Positions 52,387 through 62,764 of a stretch of DNA of 64,000 bases are shown piece by piece. The stretch's first letter is position 1. Every line of letters begins with the position of its first letter. Made by a program: the position numbers and the translations under genes. Location of the stretch: contig CP052876.1 in the NCBI GenBank assembly GCA_020881835.1, forward strand, positions 2,294,001 through 2,358,000, written 5' to 3'. The notes beneath the pieces are model-generated. The model was not told the DNA's origin, ran no database searches, and saw only the letters and a program-made list of their open reading frames with translations. The DNA is from Kineosporiaceae bacterium SCSIO 59966. Its GTDB lineage: Bacteria; Actinomycetota; Actinomycetes; Actinomycetales; SCSIO-59966.

Positions 52387-52686
52387 TCAGCCGTCGGCGC
52401 CCTCGTCCCCGCCCGGCAGGCTCTCGTAGATCTCCTTACACGCCGGGCAGACGGGGAAGCGCTGCGGGTCGCGGCCGGGCACCCAGACCTTGCCGCACAG
52501 GGCGATGACCGGCTCGCCGGTCAGCGCCGACTCGAGGATCTTCTCCTTCTTCACGTAGTGCGCGAAGCGCTCGTGGTCGCCGGGCTCGGCCAGCTGCGGC
52601 TCCTCGACGAGCTCACGCTCGAGCACGGCCGTGCGCTGCTCTCCCGGGTCTGAGGCGGGCTGCGGCTGCGGGTGCTGCTCGGTCAT
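52387..52686 (-). CDS. DUF3039 protein
   Basis: A 99-residue protein with VIALCGKVWVPGRDPQRFPVCPACKEIYESL, a Cys-X-n-CPAC zinc-like motif. It is the DUF3039 family, widespread in actinobacteria and of unknown role. A leaderless TAGACT (52693-52698) lies six bases before its ATG. Confidence 0.83.
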   Translation of the reverse strand: MTEQHPQPQPASDPGEQRTAVLERELVEEPQLAEPGDHERFAHYVKKEKILESALTGEPVIALCGKVWVPGRDPQRFPVCPACKEIYESLPGGDEGADG

Positions 52687-52692
52687 GACCTC

Positions 52693-52698
52693 AGTCTA
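52693..52698 (-). promoter_or_regulatory. Leaderless-type -10 box (TAGACT)
   Basis: TAGACT six bases before ATG 52686 and no ribosome site. Confidence 0.45.
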
Positions 52699-52719
52699 GG
52701 CGGGGTCACGCCGCTGCCG

Positions 52720-53283
52720 TCAGTTGAGCGACGGGTCCTCGGGGAACGTCGCCACGAGTGCCAGGTCGCCGCCCTGACGGCGCAGCACGTCGGCCCACAG
52801 CTGCTCGGGGGTGTCGGTGAACGCGTCCCCCGGCTCGGCGTCGACGACGTACCAGGACCCGTCCTCGATCTCGCTCTCCAGCTGGCCCGGCGCCCACCCG
52901 GCGTAGCCGGCGAAGATCCGCAGCCGGGTCAGCTCGGGCACGACCACCTCCGGCGGGGTGTCGAGGTCGACGAGGCCGAGGCTGCCGGTGAGCCGGCGGA
53001 CGCCGAGCGGCTCGGCGTCCGCCGCGCCGGGGACCGACACCAGGCCGAGCGCGGAGTCCAGGGCGACCGGGCCGCCCTGGAACAGCCGGCCGGGGACGGT
53101 GACGAACGGCTGCCACACCGGCAGGACGGCGTCCACGTCGATCTCGGTGGGGCGGTTGACGACGACCCCGAGGGCACCGTCCTCACCGTGGTCGAGCAGC
53201 AGGACGACGGTGCGGCGGAACTCCTCGTGCACGAGCCGCGGCGTCGCGACGAGGAGCCGTCCGGTCAGGTCCTGGCCCCGCAT
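52720..53283 (-). CDS. YqgE/AlgH family protein
   Basis: A 187-residue protein with LTGRLLVATPRLVHEEFRRTVVLLLDHGEDGALGVVVNRPTE, the family N-terminus, and RIFAGYAGWAPGQLESEIEDGSWYVV. Known members are conserved bacterial proteins of unclear function (AlgH in pseudomonads). It lies four bases before the VanZ-like gene's stop, suggesting co-transcription. Confidence 0.92.
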   Translation of the reverse strand: MRGQDLTGRLLVATPRLVHEEFRRTVVLLLDHGEDGALGVVVNRPTEIDVDAVLPVWQPFVTVPGRLFQGGPVALDSALGLVSVPGAADAEPLGVRRLTGSLGLVDLDTPPEVVVPELTRLRIFAGYAGWAPGQLESEIEDGSWYVVDAEPGDAFTDTPEQLWADVLRRQGGDLALVATFPEDPSLN

Positions 53284-53287
53284 GCCC

Positions 53288-53656
53288 TCATTCTGCCCGC
53301 CGACGGAGCCGGCCGCCCTGTTGCGCCACGACCACGCCGACCACGGTGCCGACGGCGTCGGCGAGCGCGTCCCACGGGTCGCCGCCGCGGCCGGGCAGCG
53401 CGACGTGCTGGACGGCCTCGCTGACCACCGCGTGCGCGAGCAGAACCGCGACGAGCGGTCCCGTGGGCAGACCGGCGCGGTGCCCGGCCCAGGCGACGGC
53501 GGCGAACACGAGCAGGTGCACGGCCTTGTCGAGACCGGGCAGGCCGGAGCCGTCGCCGACCGTGGGCCAGTACAAGACGACGAGGTGGACGACGACCGTC
53601 ACGCCCAGGACCAGCCGGCGCCGCCGCGCCGCGCCGGGCGCACCAGCCGGGGGCAC
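53288..53656 (-). CDS. VanZ-like membrane protein
   Basis: A 122-residue protein with three to four membrane helices and the VanZ features LDKAVHLLVFAAVAWAGHRAG, AHAVVSEAVQHVALPGRGGDPWDALADAVGTVVG (H, E, D conserved). The GTG at 53656 lies two bases after the ABC ATPase stop, so it is probably translated with it. VanZ proteins can lower sensitivity to teicoplanin; the role here is unknown. Confidence 0.8.
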   Translation of the reverse strand: MPPAGAPGAARRRRLVLGVTVVVHLVVLYWPTVGDGSGLPGLDKAVHLLVFAAVAWAGHRAGLPTGPLVAVLLAHAVVSEAVQHVALPGRGGDPWDALADAVGTVVGVVVAQQGGRLRRRAE

Positions 53657-53658
53657 GG

Positions 53659-54708
53659 TCAGGCGTCGGCGAAGAAGGACACCGGGCCGGCCACGACGAC
53701 GCCGATCTCCTCGGTGGTGGGCAGCGGACCCTGGGTGCGGCACAGCACCGGCAACGGGGCGCCGTCGGGGCCGGGCACCTGCAGCCGGACGCTCGCGTCG
53801 TGGCCGTAGAAGACGGTGCCGACGACGCGGGCGGTGGTCCCGCCCCCGGAGTGCACCATCCGCACCTGCTCGGGCCGGATCACCACCCGGCCCGGGCCCT
53901 CGGCGACGTCCCCGCGCAGCAGCGCGAGCCGGCCCAGGGGCGTCTCGGCGACTCCGTCGCGCACCCGGGCGGGCAGCACGACGGCCTCGCCGACGAACGT
54001 GGCGACGTCGAGGTCGCCGGGGGCGGCGTAGAGCTGCTGGGGGGAAGCGCTCTGCACGACGACCCCGTCCCGGACGACGGCGACGAGGTCCGCGGTGGAC
54101 AGGGCCTCCTCCTGGTCGTGGGTGACGAGCAGTCCGGTCGCGCCGGTGGCCCGCAGCGCGGTGCGCACGTCCTCCCGGACGGCGGCCCGCAGGCCGGCGT
54201 CCAGGGCGGAGAACGGCTCGTCGAGCAGGACGAGCGCCGGGTCGGGGGCGAGGGCGCGGGCCAGCGCCACCCGCTGCTGCTGGCCGCCGGAGAGCTGGGA
54301 GGGCATCCGGTCACCGAGGTCGCCGAGACCGACGAGGGCGAGCAGGTCACGGACCCGTTCGCGGCGTCGCCGGGCGGAGCCGGTGCCGCGCCGGGGCAGG
54401 CCGAAGGCCACGTTCTCGGCGACGGTGAGGTGCGGGAACAGCGCACCCTCCTGCGGGACGACGCCGATGCCCCGGCGCTCGGGCGGCACGTGCACCCCCG
54501 GCCCGGCCAGCAGCCGGCCGCCGAGGTGCACCTCCCCGGCGTCCGCCCGCTCGAAGCCGGCGACGACGCGCAGCAGCGTGGTCTTGCCGCAGCCGGAGGG
54601 GCCCAGCACGGCGGCGAGCTGCCCGGAGGGCACGTCGAGGTCCAGGCCGTGCAGCACCTCGGTGCTGCCGAAGGCCTTGCACAGGCCCCGGACCTTGAGG
54701 TCCCTCAC
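53659..54708 (-). CDS. fbpC: Ferric iron ABC importer, ATP-binding protein
   Basis: A 349-residue ATPase: Walker A LGPSGCGKTTLL, Q-loop VPQEGALFPHLTVAEN, ABC signature LSGGQQQRVALARALA, Walker B LVLLDEPFSALD, H-loop VTHDQEEAL, and a C-terminal TOBE domain (from about 245) as in FbpC/PotA/MalK. The GTG start overlaps the permease stop (GTGA). Confidence 0.9.
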   Translation of the reverse strand: MRDLKVRGLCKAFGSTEVLHGLDLDVPSGQLAAVLGPSGCGKTTLLRVVAGFERADAGEVHLGGRLLAGPGVHVPPERRGIGVVPQEGALFPHLTVAENVAFGLPRRGTGSARRRRERVRDLLALVGLGDLGDRMPSQLSGGQQQRVALARALAPDPALVLLDEPFSALDAGLRAAVREDVRTALRATGATGLLVTHDQEEALSTADLVAVVRDGVVVQSASPQQLYAAPGDLDVATFVGEAVVLPARVRDGVAETPLGRLALLRGDVAEGPGRVVIRPEQVRMVHSGGGTTARVVGTVFYGHDASVRLQVPGPDGAPLPVLCRTQGPLPTTEEIGVVVAGPVSFFADA

Positions 54709-56309
54709 CGCTCACCTCCACGTGCGTCGCTCACCAGTGTCTCCTGGGCCCTGGACATCAGGAAGGTCGGGACCGCGGCGAGCAGCACGAGCGCCACCGC
54801 GTACGGGGCGGCGGCGGCGTACGCGCCGACCTCGGTCTGCGTCCACAGCTCGGTCGCCAGGGTGTCGACCCCGGTCGGGCGCAGCAAGAGGGTGGCCGGC
54901 AGCTCCTTCATCGTCGTCAGCATGACGAGGGCGAAGCCGGCGGCGATGCCGGGCCCGGCCAGCGGCAGCGTGACGTCGCGCAGCACCCCGGCGGGCGTGC
55001 GCCCGAGGGAGCGGGCGACCTCCTCCAGACGTGGCGGGCTCTGGCTCACGGCCGCGCGCACCGAGCCGATGGCAGCGGGCATGAACAGCACGGCGTAGGC
55101 CAGCACGAGCAGCGGGGTCTGCTGGTAGATCGGCTCGGCGTAGCGGATGCCGAAGAACACCAGCGCCAGGGCGACGACGATGCCGGGCAGGGCGTGACCG
55201 GCGTAGGTGGCGTGCTCGAGCATGCGCACCCCGCGACCGGTGTAGCGGGCGGCGAGCACGCCGACGGGGACGGCGAGCGCGGTCGCGGCGAGGGCCCCGA
55301 GCAGCGACACCCACAGGGTGGACGCGCCGGCGGGCACGAGACGGCCCCAGTCGACGCCGGCGGACTGGCCGCGGACCACCCAGTAGGCGAGGACGACGGC
55401 CGGGTAGCCGAGCGCGAGGGCCGCCACGCCACCGGTGGCGGCCAGGGCGAGCGGCCGGCCGCGGCCGAGGCGCAGCAGCTGCGGGGTGCGGGACGCACCG
55501 GCACCGACCCGGGCGTGCTCGGCGCGGCCGCGGCTGCGGGCCTCGGCGACGGTGATGCCGATGGTGATGACGACGAGCACGATGGACAGCACCGCGGCCG
55601 GCGTCCGGTCGAAGGAGGCCTGGTAGGAGCTGTAGATGACCCGGGTGAAGACGTCGTAGCGCATCAGCGACGGGGTGCCGAAGTCGCTCAGCGTGTAGAG
55701 GGCGACGAGCAGCGCGCCGGCCGCGGCGGCCGGGCGCACCTGGCGGGCGGTGACCGAGACGAAGGTGGCCAGGGCGCTGCGGCCCAGGGACCGGGACACC
55801 TCCTCCAGCGCGGGGTCGGTGCGGCTCAGCGCGGCGGCGACCGGCAGGTAGACGTACGGGTAGGTGCTCAGCGTGAGCACCAGCCAGGTGCCGCCGAAGC
55901 CCGCCGAGGACGGGACGACCGACACCCACGCGTACGCGGCCACGTAGCTGGGGACCGCGAGCGGCAGGGCGGCCACGACGCTCCAGGCCCGCCGGCCGGG
56001 CAGGTCGGTGCGGGTGGTGAGCCACGCCAGCACGACGCCGATGACGACGGCGGCCGCGGTGACCGCGGCGGCCAGGCCCAGGCTGCGCACGACGAGCCAG
56101 AAGGTGCGGTCCCGCCACAGCGTGTCGAGGACCGCGGCCGGTCCGGCCTCGACGGCGCGCACGAGGAGGTACCCGATCGGCAGCAGCGCGAGCGCGGCGG
56201 CCACGACCGCGGGGACGACGAGGACCGCCGGCGGGCGGCCGGCGGTGGCGGGGCGCCGACGGCGCCGCCGCTGGGTCGGCGGCGCCGTCGGCGCGTCGAT
56301 CAGAGTCAG
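54705..56309 (-). CDS. fbpB: Ferric iron ABC importer, permease
   Basis: A ~534-residue protein with about twelve helices and two EAA-type loops (EEVSRSLGRSALATFVSVTARQVRP and EEVARSLGRTPAGVLRDVTLPLAGPG), as in the FbpB/SfuB permeases. The start is unusual: the last in-frame ATG/GTG before the first helix (GTG 56204) would cut that helix; the upstream reading frame has only CTG at 56309 (overlapping the fbpA stop as CTGA) or 56303. Confidence 0.88.
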   Translation of the reverse strand: MTLIDAPTAPPTQRRRRRRPATAGRPPAVLVVPAVVAAALALLPIGYLLVRAVEAGPAAVLDTLWRDRTFWLVVRSLGLAAAVTAAAVVIGVVLAWLTTRTDLPGRRAWSVVAALPLAVPSYVAAYAWVSVVPSSAGFGGTWLVLTLSTYPYVYLPVAAALSRTDPALEEVSRSLGRSALATFVSVTARQVRPAAAAGALLVALYTLSDFGTPSLMRYDVFTRVIYSSYQASFDRTPAAVLSIVLVVITIGITVAEARSRGRAEHARVGAGASRTPQLLRLGRGRPLALAATGGVAALALGYPAVVLAYWVVRGQSAGVDWGRLVPAGASTLWVSLLGALAATALAVPVGVLAARYTGRGVRMLEHATYAGHALPGIVVALALVFFGIRYAEPIYQQTPLLVLAYAVLFMPAAIGSVRAAVSQSPPRLEEVARSLGRTPAGVLRDVTLPLAGPGIAAGFALVMLTTMKELPATLLLRPTGVDTLATELWTQTEVGAYAAAAPYAVALVLLAAVPTFLMSRAQETLVSDARGGER

Positions 56310-57334
56310 GTCAGCCCCACCTCGTCGAGCAGGTCGAGGGTCTCCTCGAGGGAGTCGAGGTCGTTGAGGTCCACGCTCGAGCCCTGGCCGAGCGGCTCGA
56401 GGTCGTGCTCGGTGGAGGTGATGCCCTCGACCACCGGGTACTCGGCGGTGCTGTCGGCGAAGTACTGCTGGGCCTCCTCGGAGAGCAGGAACTCCACCGC
56501 CCGCTGGGCGGCGTCCTCCTGCTCGGAGCCGGCGATGACGCCCACGCCGGCGACGTTGATCAGGGCGCCGGGGTCGTCGCTGTCGAGGAAGCGGATCTCG
56601 GCGTTGACGTTGTCCTCGCCCTGCTCGGCGACCCGCTCGTACCAGTAGTAGTGGTTGATGAGTCCGAGGGCCACCTCGCCGGAGTCCACGGCGTCCAGGA
56701 CGGCGATGTTGTTGTCGTACTTCTGCACGTCGAGGTCCACGAGCCGCTCGAGCCACTCGCGGGCGCCGTCCTCGCCGCGGTCCAGGCGCAGGGCGGTGAC
56801 GAAGGACTGGAAGGACGCGTTGGTCGGCGCGACGCCGATGAGCCCCCGGTACCGCTCGTCGAGGACCTCGTCGACGCTCGTCATCTCGGCGGCCTCGGGT
56901 GCCTGCCTCGGGTCGTAGGCGACGACCCGGGCGCGGGCGGAGGTGGCGACCCAGCGCCCCTCGTCGTCCGCGTACTGCTCCGGGACCAGGCTCAGCACGT
57001 CCTGCGGCAGCTCCGCGAGGCGCCCGGCCTTGGCCAGGGCGCCGAGGGCGCCGGCGTCCTGGGAGAAGAACAGGTCGGCGTCGGTGCTCTCGCCCTCCTC
57101 GAGCAGCTGGGCGGCCAGGTCGCTGGAGCCGGCGTAGCGGACCTCGACCTCGGTGCCGACGGCGTCCTCGAGCTGCTCGAGGATGGGGCCGACGAGGTTC
57201 TCGTTGCGCCCGGAGTACACGGTGAGCACGTCCTCCCCGCCGAAGGCGCCGCAGCCGGACAGGCCACCGGCGAGGACGACGGTCAGGGCGGCCGCGACGG
57301 GGGCGCGCAGCCGGGTGCGGGGCGGGGCGTTCAC
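56306..57334 (-). CDS. fbpA: Ferric iron ABC importer, substrate-binding lipoprotein
   Basis: A 342-residue lipoprotein. Signal peptide with lipobox LSGC (residues ~25-28), then the FbpA fold: VLTVYSGRNENLVGPILEQL, VVAYDPRQAP, and the Tyr pair LINHYYWYERVAEQG that binds Fe3+. GTG start, with GGAG upstream. It delivers ferric iron to the permease. Confidence 0.9.
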   Translation of the reverse strand: MNAPPRTRLRAPVAAALTVVLAGGLSGCGAFGGEDVLTVYSGRNENLVGPILEQLEDAVGTEVEVRYAGSSDLAAQLLEEGESTDADLFFSQDAGALGALAKAGRLAELPQDVLSLVPEQYADDEGRWVATSARARVVAYDPRQAPEAAEMTSVDEVLDERYRGLIGVAPTNASFQSFVTALRLDRGEDGAREWLERLVDLDVQKYDNNIAVLDAVDSGEVALGLINHYYWYERVAEQGEDNVNAEIRFLDSDDPGALINVAGVGVIAGSEQEDAAQRAVEFLLSEEAQQYFADSTAEYPVVEGITSTEHDLEPLGQGSSVDLNDLDSLEETLDLLDEVGLT

Positions 57335-57395
57335 AGGCTCTCCTCGTCAGGATCCGGGGACGGCGGTTCCAGGGCGACCGCCGGAGGCACCCTAC

Positions 57396-57414
57396 TTAGG
57401 ACAGCCTTACCTGT
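57396..57414 (-). promoter_or_regulatory. DtxR/IdeR-type iron box
   Basis: TTAGGACAGCCTTACCTGT (plus-strand reading) matches 14 of 19 positions of the IdeR/DtxR consensus inverted repeat. It lies 62 bases upstream of fbpA, next to a TAGGGT -10 hexamer, so iron should repress the importer. Confidence 0.65.
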
Positions 57415-57436
57415 TCAACCGGGGACAAGCGACCGC

Positions 57437-58918
<1,482 letters not shown>

Positions 58919-58982
58919 GGCCCCATCATCGCGGACCGGCAGCGCGGCGTCGCTCAGGCCTTGCTCAGTCCCGGCGTCCGGG

Positions 58983-60410
58983 TCAACCCCGGCGGCGCCG
59001 CTTGTCCGCGTACATCTCCCGGTCCGCCCGCTCGACCACCCGCTGCACCGGGTCCCCCGGCTCGGCGGACGCGGCGCCGACCGAGGCCCGCACCGGCAGC
59101 CCGTCCGGGGTGACGGCCTCGGCGAGCGCGGCGCGCAGTCGCCGGACCAGCCCGGCGGCGTCCGCGACGCGAGGCACGAGGACGCCGAACTCGTCCCCGC
59201 CGACGCGGGCGACCACGTCGGTGGTCTCCCGCAGGCCGGAGCCCAGGGCTCGGGCGGCGGCGCGCAGCAGCTCGTCCCCGGCGGCGTGCCCGTGGGTGTC
59301 GTTGACCTCCTTGAGCTCGTCGAGGTCGACCAGGGCGACGGTGACCGGGACGCCGGTGTCGACGAGCTCCTGGACGGCGAGGAGCTCCTCCTCCCAACGG
59401 TGCCGGCTCGCGACCCCGGTGAGGGTGTCCCGCTCCAGCCGGGCACGGATGTCGTCGAGGCGTCCCTCGAGCTGGTCGCGGCCCTGGGCCACCTGGAGCA
59501 GGACGGTCGCGGCGTCGGCGATCTGCACCGCCATCCGCCGGCACAGGTCGTTGAACCGGCAGTGGTCCGAGCCGCGGAACACGGCGAGCAGCCCCCCGCC
59601 GATGTCCTCCCCGAGGGGGTGCAACAGGTAGGAGGTGACCCCGTCCTGCGGGGACAGCGGGACCGGCAGCGGCGCGGTGGCGGCGTCCTGCACGACGGTG
59701 CCCTCGGGGTGACGAGTGAGCAGGTCCCGGGCGATCCGGAGGACGTCCGCCGTGGTGGTTCCGTCGCGTGGGTCCGCGACGTCCACCGCGGGGTCGCGCT
59801 CCGGGGAGCCGGTGTCGGCGACCGCGCACCGGCCGTCGCCGGTCCACACGACCACCACCGGGGCGAGCATCGCGTCGGCGGTGACGTCGGCCACGTGCTC
59901 GAGGGTGCGCCCGAAGGAGCGCCCGAGTCCCCCGGTGATCCGCTGGACGGCGCCGAGGACCTCGAGCTCGTCTCCGAGCCGCTGGGCGACAGTGCTGCGC
60001 GCGACCGCGTCGGCGATCTCCTGCGACGCCTCGCGCAACGTGTCGGCGGGCGTGGCCATGAGCGCCTCGCTGCGCTCTGGGTGCCCCCACACGACGACGA
60101 CGTCATCGGTGACGTGGAGCAGCACGGCGGTGCACGCGTAGTAGGGGCCGACGATGCGAGCGGAGGACGCGGCGAGGACCCGCACCGGGGCCGGGTCGTC
60201 GAGGGCCTGCCGCAGCAGCGGCTCGGCAGCATGCTTCGCCTCGACGATGCCCGCCCAGCCGTCGCCGCGGCCGTGGCCGCCGACGTGCGCCCAGGACCCG
60301 GGTGCCACCCGACGGAAGACGAGGACGTCGCGGGCGCCGGTACCGGTCACCCCGGTGGCGAGGACGCTGCCGTCCCCGGCCGTCGGCCGGTGCAGCGATG
60401 GCGTCGTCAT
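58983..60410 (-). CDS. GAF-like sensor with GGDEF domain
   Basis: A 475-residue cytosolic protein. The N-terminal ~330 residues form two GAF-like sensing domains (residues ~30-160 with ARDVLVFRRVAPGSWAHVGGHG, and ~160-300). The GGDEF domain begins at RDTLTGVASRHRWEEELLAVQ, with VARVGGDEFGV intact. The RxxD I-site is absent (ETTD at that place), so product inhibition is not expected. ATG start at 60410. Confidence 0.9.
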   Translation of the reverse strand: MTTPSLHRPTAGDGSVLATGVTGTGARDVLVFRRVAPGSWAHVGGHGRGDGWAGIVEAKHAAEPLLRQALDDPAPVRVLAASSARIVGPYYACTAVLLHVTDDVVVVWGHPERSEALMATPADTLREASQEIADAVARSTVAQRLGDELEVLGAVQRITGGLGRSFGRTLEHVADVTADAMLAPVVVVWTGDGRCAVADTGSPERDPAVDVADPRDGTTTADVLRIARDLLTRHPEGTVVQDAATAPLPVPLSPQDGVTSYLLHPLGEDIGGGLLAVFRGSDHCRFNDLCRRMAVQIADAATVLLQVAQGRDQLEGRLDDIRARLERDTLTGVASRHRWEEELLAVQELVDTGVPVTVALVDLDELKEVNDTHGHAAGDELLRAAARALGSGLRETTDVVARVGGDEFGVLVPRVADAAGLVRRLRAALAEAVTPDGLPVRASVGAASAEPGDPVQRVVERADREMYADKRRRRG

Positions 60411-60530
60411 GGGCCTGGTCCCCGTCCTGTCCGGACTCAGTATCGGCCCACGGCACCCGCGGAGGTACCAGATTCACCGGATCGGGCTCTGGCACCCGCC
60501 TCACCCCGGGGCCGTGGCGGCCCGCGAGGC

Positions 60531-60536
60531 TAGGGT
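60531..60536 (+). promoter_or_regulatory. Leaderless-type -10 box (TAGGGT)
   Basis: TAGGGT six bases before GTG 60543, no ribosome site. Confidence 0.45.
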
Positions 60537-60542
60537 GGCACC

Positions 60543-61322
60543 GTGACCGCCGCACCGACGAGGGCCCTGGACCGGTCCTCCGCCCTGCCGCTGTGGGCTC
60601 AGCTCGCCGACGACCTGGTCGCCCGGCTGGACGGCGGCGACTTCACCGAACGGTTCCCCACCGAGCACGAGCTCATGGCCCAGTACGGGGTGAGCCGGCA
60701 CACCGTCCGCGACGCCCTGCGCCGGCTGCGCGACGACGGCCTGCTGTCGGCCGAGCGCGGACGCGGCACGTTCGTCCAGCCGGGCCGCATCGACCAGCCG
60801 CTGGGAGCGATCTACTCCCTGTTCCGCGAGGTGGAGGCACGCGGGATGGTGCAGACCTCCCAGGTGCGGGCCCTCGACGTCCGCCCGGACGCCGAGGTCG
60901 CCCGCCGGCTGGGCCGGCCCGCCGACGAGCCGCTGGTGTACCTCGAGCGGCTGCGGCTGGCGAACGACGAGCCGCTCGCGCTGGACCGGGTCTGGCTGTG
61001 CCGGCCGCTGGGCGACCCGCTGCTGGCGGCCGACCTGAGCCGCACCGGTGTCTACGACGTGCTGGCGGGGGCGAGCGGCGTCCGGCTCAACGGGGGCCGA
61101 GAACGGATCCAGGCGGTCCTGCCGGACGACGCCGAGCGGGAGCTGCTCGGTCTGACCGGCGTCCCGGACGTCGCGGCGCTGAGGATCGCCCGGACCGGCG
61201 AGCTCGACGGCGACCCGGTGGAGTACCGGGACACCCTGGTCCGCGGTGACCGGTTCGCGGTCGTCGCCGAGTGGAGCACCCGCGGCGGGTACCGGATGGA
61301 CCTGGCGGTCCCGCAGGTCTGA
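60543..61322 (+). CDS. GntR-family regulator with UTRA domain
   Basis: A 259-residue regulator: winged HTH (LPLWAQLADDLVARLDGGDFTERFPTEHELMAQYGVSRHTVRDALRRLRDDGLL) and a C-terminal UTRA ligand domain (PLVYLERLRLANDEPLALDRVWLC ... DPVEYRDTLVRGDRFAVVAEW). The effector is not predictable from sequence. The metallo-beta-lactamase gene downstream may be part of the unit. Confidence 0.88.
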   Translation: MTAAPTRALDRSSALPLWAQLADDLVARLDGGDFTERFPTEHELMAQYGVSRHTVRDALRRLRDDGLLSAERGRGTFVQPGRIDQPLGAIYSLFREVEARGMVQTSQVRALDVRPDAEVARRLGRPADEPLVYLERLRLANDEPLALDRVWLCRPLGDPLLAADLSRTGVYDVLAGASGVRLNGGRERIQAVLPDDAERELLGLTGVPDVAALRIARTGELDGDPVEYRDTLVRGDRFAVVAEWSTRGGYRMDLAVPQV

Positions 61323-61392
61323 GCGCCGGCGCGCCCGAGCCGAGAGACCTCCGGCCCTGCCGCCACGCGCCGAGCGCGAGCACGCTGACGTC

Positions 61393-62757
61393 GTGGCCAC
61401 GCTGACGTTCCTCGGCGGCACCGGCACGGTGACCGGCAGCAAGTTCCTCCTCGAGCAGGAGGGTTCCCGGCTGCTCGTGGACTGCGGCCTGTTCCAGGGC
61501 CTGCGCGAGCTGCGGCGACGCAACTGGGAGCCGCTGCCGCTGGACCCCTCCGGCCTGACCGCCGTCGTCCTCACCCACGCCCACCTGGACCACTGCGGGT
61601 ACCTGCCCCGGCTGGTGCGCGACGGGTTCTCCGGCCCCGTGCTGTGCACCCCGGACACCGCCGAGCTCGTCGCGGTCGTGCTGCGCGACAGCGCTCACCT
61701 GCAGGAGGAGGACGCGCGGTACGCCGCAGGAGCCGGCTACTCCAAGCACCACCCGCCGCTGCCCCTGTACGACGCCGCGGACGCCGAGCGGGCGATCGCG
61801 CTGCTCCGCCCGACGCCGTTCGGCGAGCGGGTGCGACCGGCTCCCGGCCTGGAGGTGCTGCTGTCCCCCGCCGGGCACATCCTCGGCTCGGCCACGGCCC
61901 TCGTCGTCGCCGGCGGCCGGCGGGTGGTGTTCAGCGGCGACCTGGGCCGGCCGGTGCACGCCCTGCTGTCCCCGCCGGCGCCGCTGCCGGAGGTGGACGC
62001 GGTCGTGCTGGAGTCGACCTACGGTGACCGGGAGCACCCGGAGCCGGACCCTGAGGTGCTGGCGGGCGCGATCCGCCGGACGGTGCGGCGCGGCGGGGTG
62101 GTGCTCGTCCCGGCGTTCGCGGTGGACCGCACCGAGCTCGTCCTCGCCGAGCTGGAGCGGCTGCGGAGCGCCGGTGAGATCCCCGACGTCCCGGTGGTCG
62201 TCGACAGTCCGATGGCGCTGGCGTCGCTGCGGATCTACCGGAAGGCGCTGCGCGAGGGGCACCCCGACGTGCGGCCGGACGCGCGGACGCTGCTCGACCG
62301 CAGCGACGTCCGGGAGGCACGCACGGTGGAGGAGTCGATGCGGCTCAACGCCCCGGCGCTGCCGTGCATCATCGTCTCGGCGTCCGGGATGGCGGCCGGC
62401 GGCCGCGTCGTCCACCACCTCAAGCACCTGCTGCCGGACCCGCGGAACACGGTGGTGCTGACCGGGTTCCAGGCGCCCGGCACCCGTGGTCGGGACCTGC
62501 TCGAGGGGGCCCGGCGGCTGAAGATGCACGGCCGGTACGTCCCGGTGCGCGCCGAGGTGGTGGAGGTGCGGGACTTCTCCTGCCACGCCGACGCCAGCGA
62601 GCTCGTCGACTGGGTGCGTGGGGCGCCCCGGCCTCCCGCGGTCGTCTACGTCGTCCACGGGGAACCGGCCGCCTCGGCCGCCCTGGCGGACCGGCTGGAG
62701 GACGAGCTCGGCGTGCTCGCCGTCCCGCCGCGGCCCGGCGAAGTGGTCCGGCTGTAG
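61393..62757 (+). CDS. MBL-fold beta-CASP ribonuclease-like protein
   Basis: A 454-residue protein with the zinc motifs HAHLDHCGYLP, SPAGHILGSA and the beta-CASP and RMMBL C-terminus (FSCHADASELVDWVRG, VVYVVHGEPAASAAL). This is the YSH1/RNase J-like class of RNA-processing metallo-beta-lactamases. The GTG at 61393 matches the family start (ATLTFLGGTGTVTGSKFL). Confidence 0.9.
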   Translation: MATLTFLGGTGTVTGSKFLLEQEGSRLLVDCGLFQGLRELRRRNWEPLPLDPSGLTAVVLTHAHLDHCGYLPRLVRDGFSGPVLCTPDTAELVAVVLRDSAHLQEEDARYAAGAGYSKHHPPLPLYDAADAERAIALLRPTPFGERVRPAPGLEVLLSPAGHILGSATALVVAGGRRVVFSGDLGRPVHALLSPPAPLPEVDAVVLESTYGDREHPEPDPEVLAGAIRRTVRRGGVVLVPAFAVDRTELVLAELERLRSAGEIPDVPVVVDSPMALASLRIYRKALREGHPDVRPDARTLLDRSDVREARTVEESMRLNAPALPCIIVSASGMAAGGRVVHHLKHLLPDPRNTVVLTGFQAPGTRGRDLLEGARRLKMHGRYVPVRAEVVEVRDFSCHADASELVDWVRGAPRPPAVVYVVHGEPAASAALADRLEDELGVLAVPPRPGEVVRL

Positions 62758-62764
62758 CCGGGCC

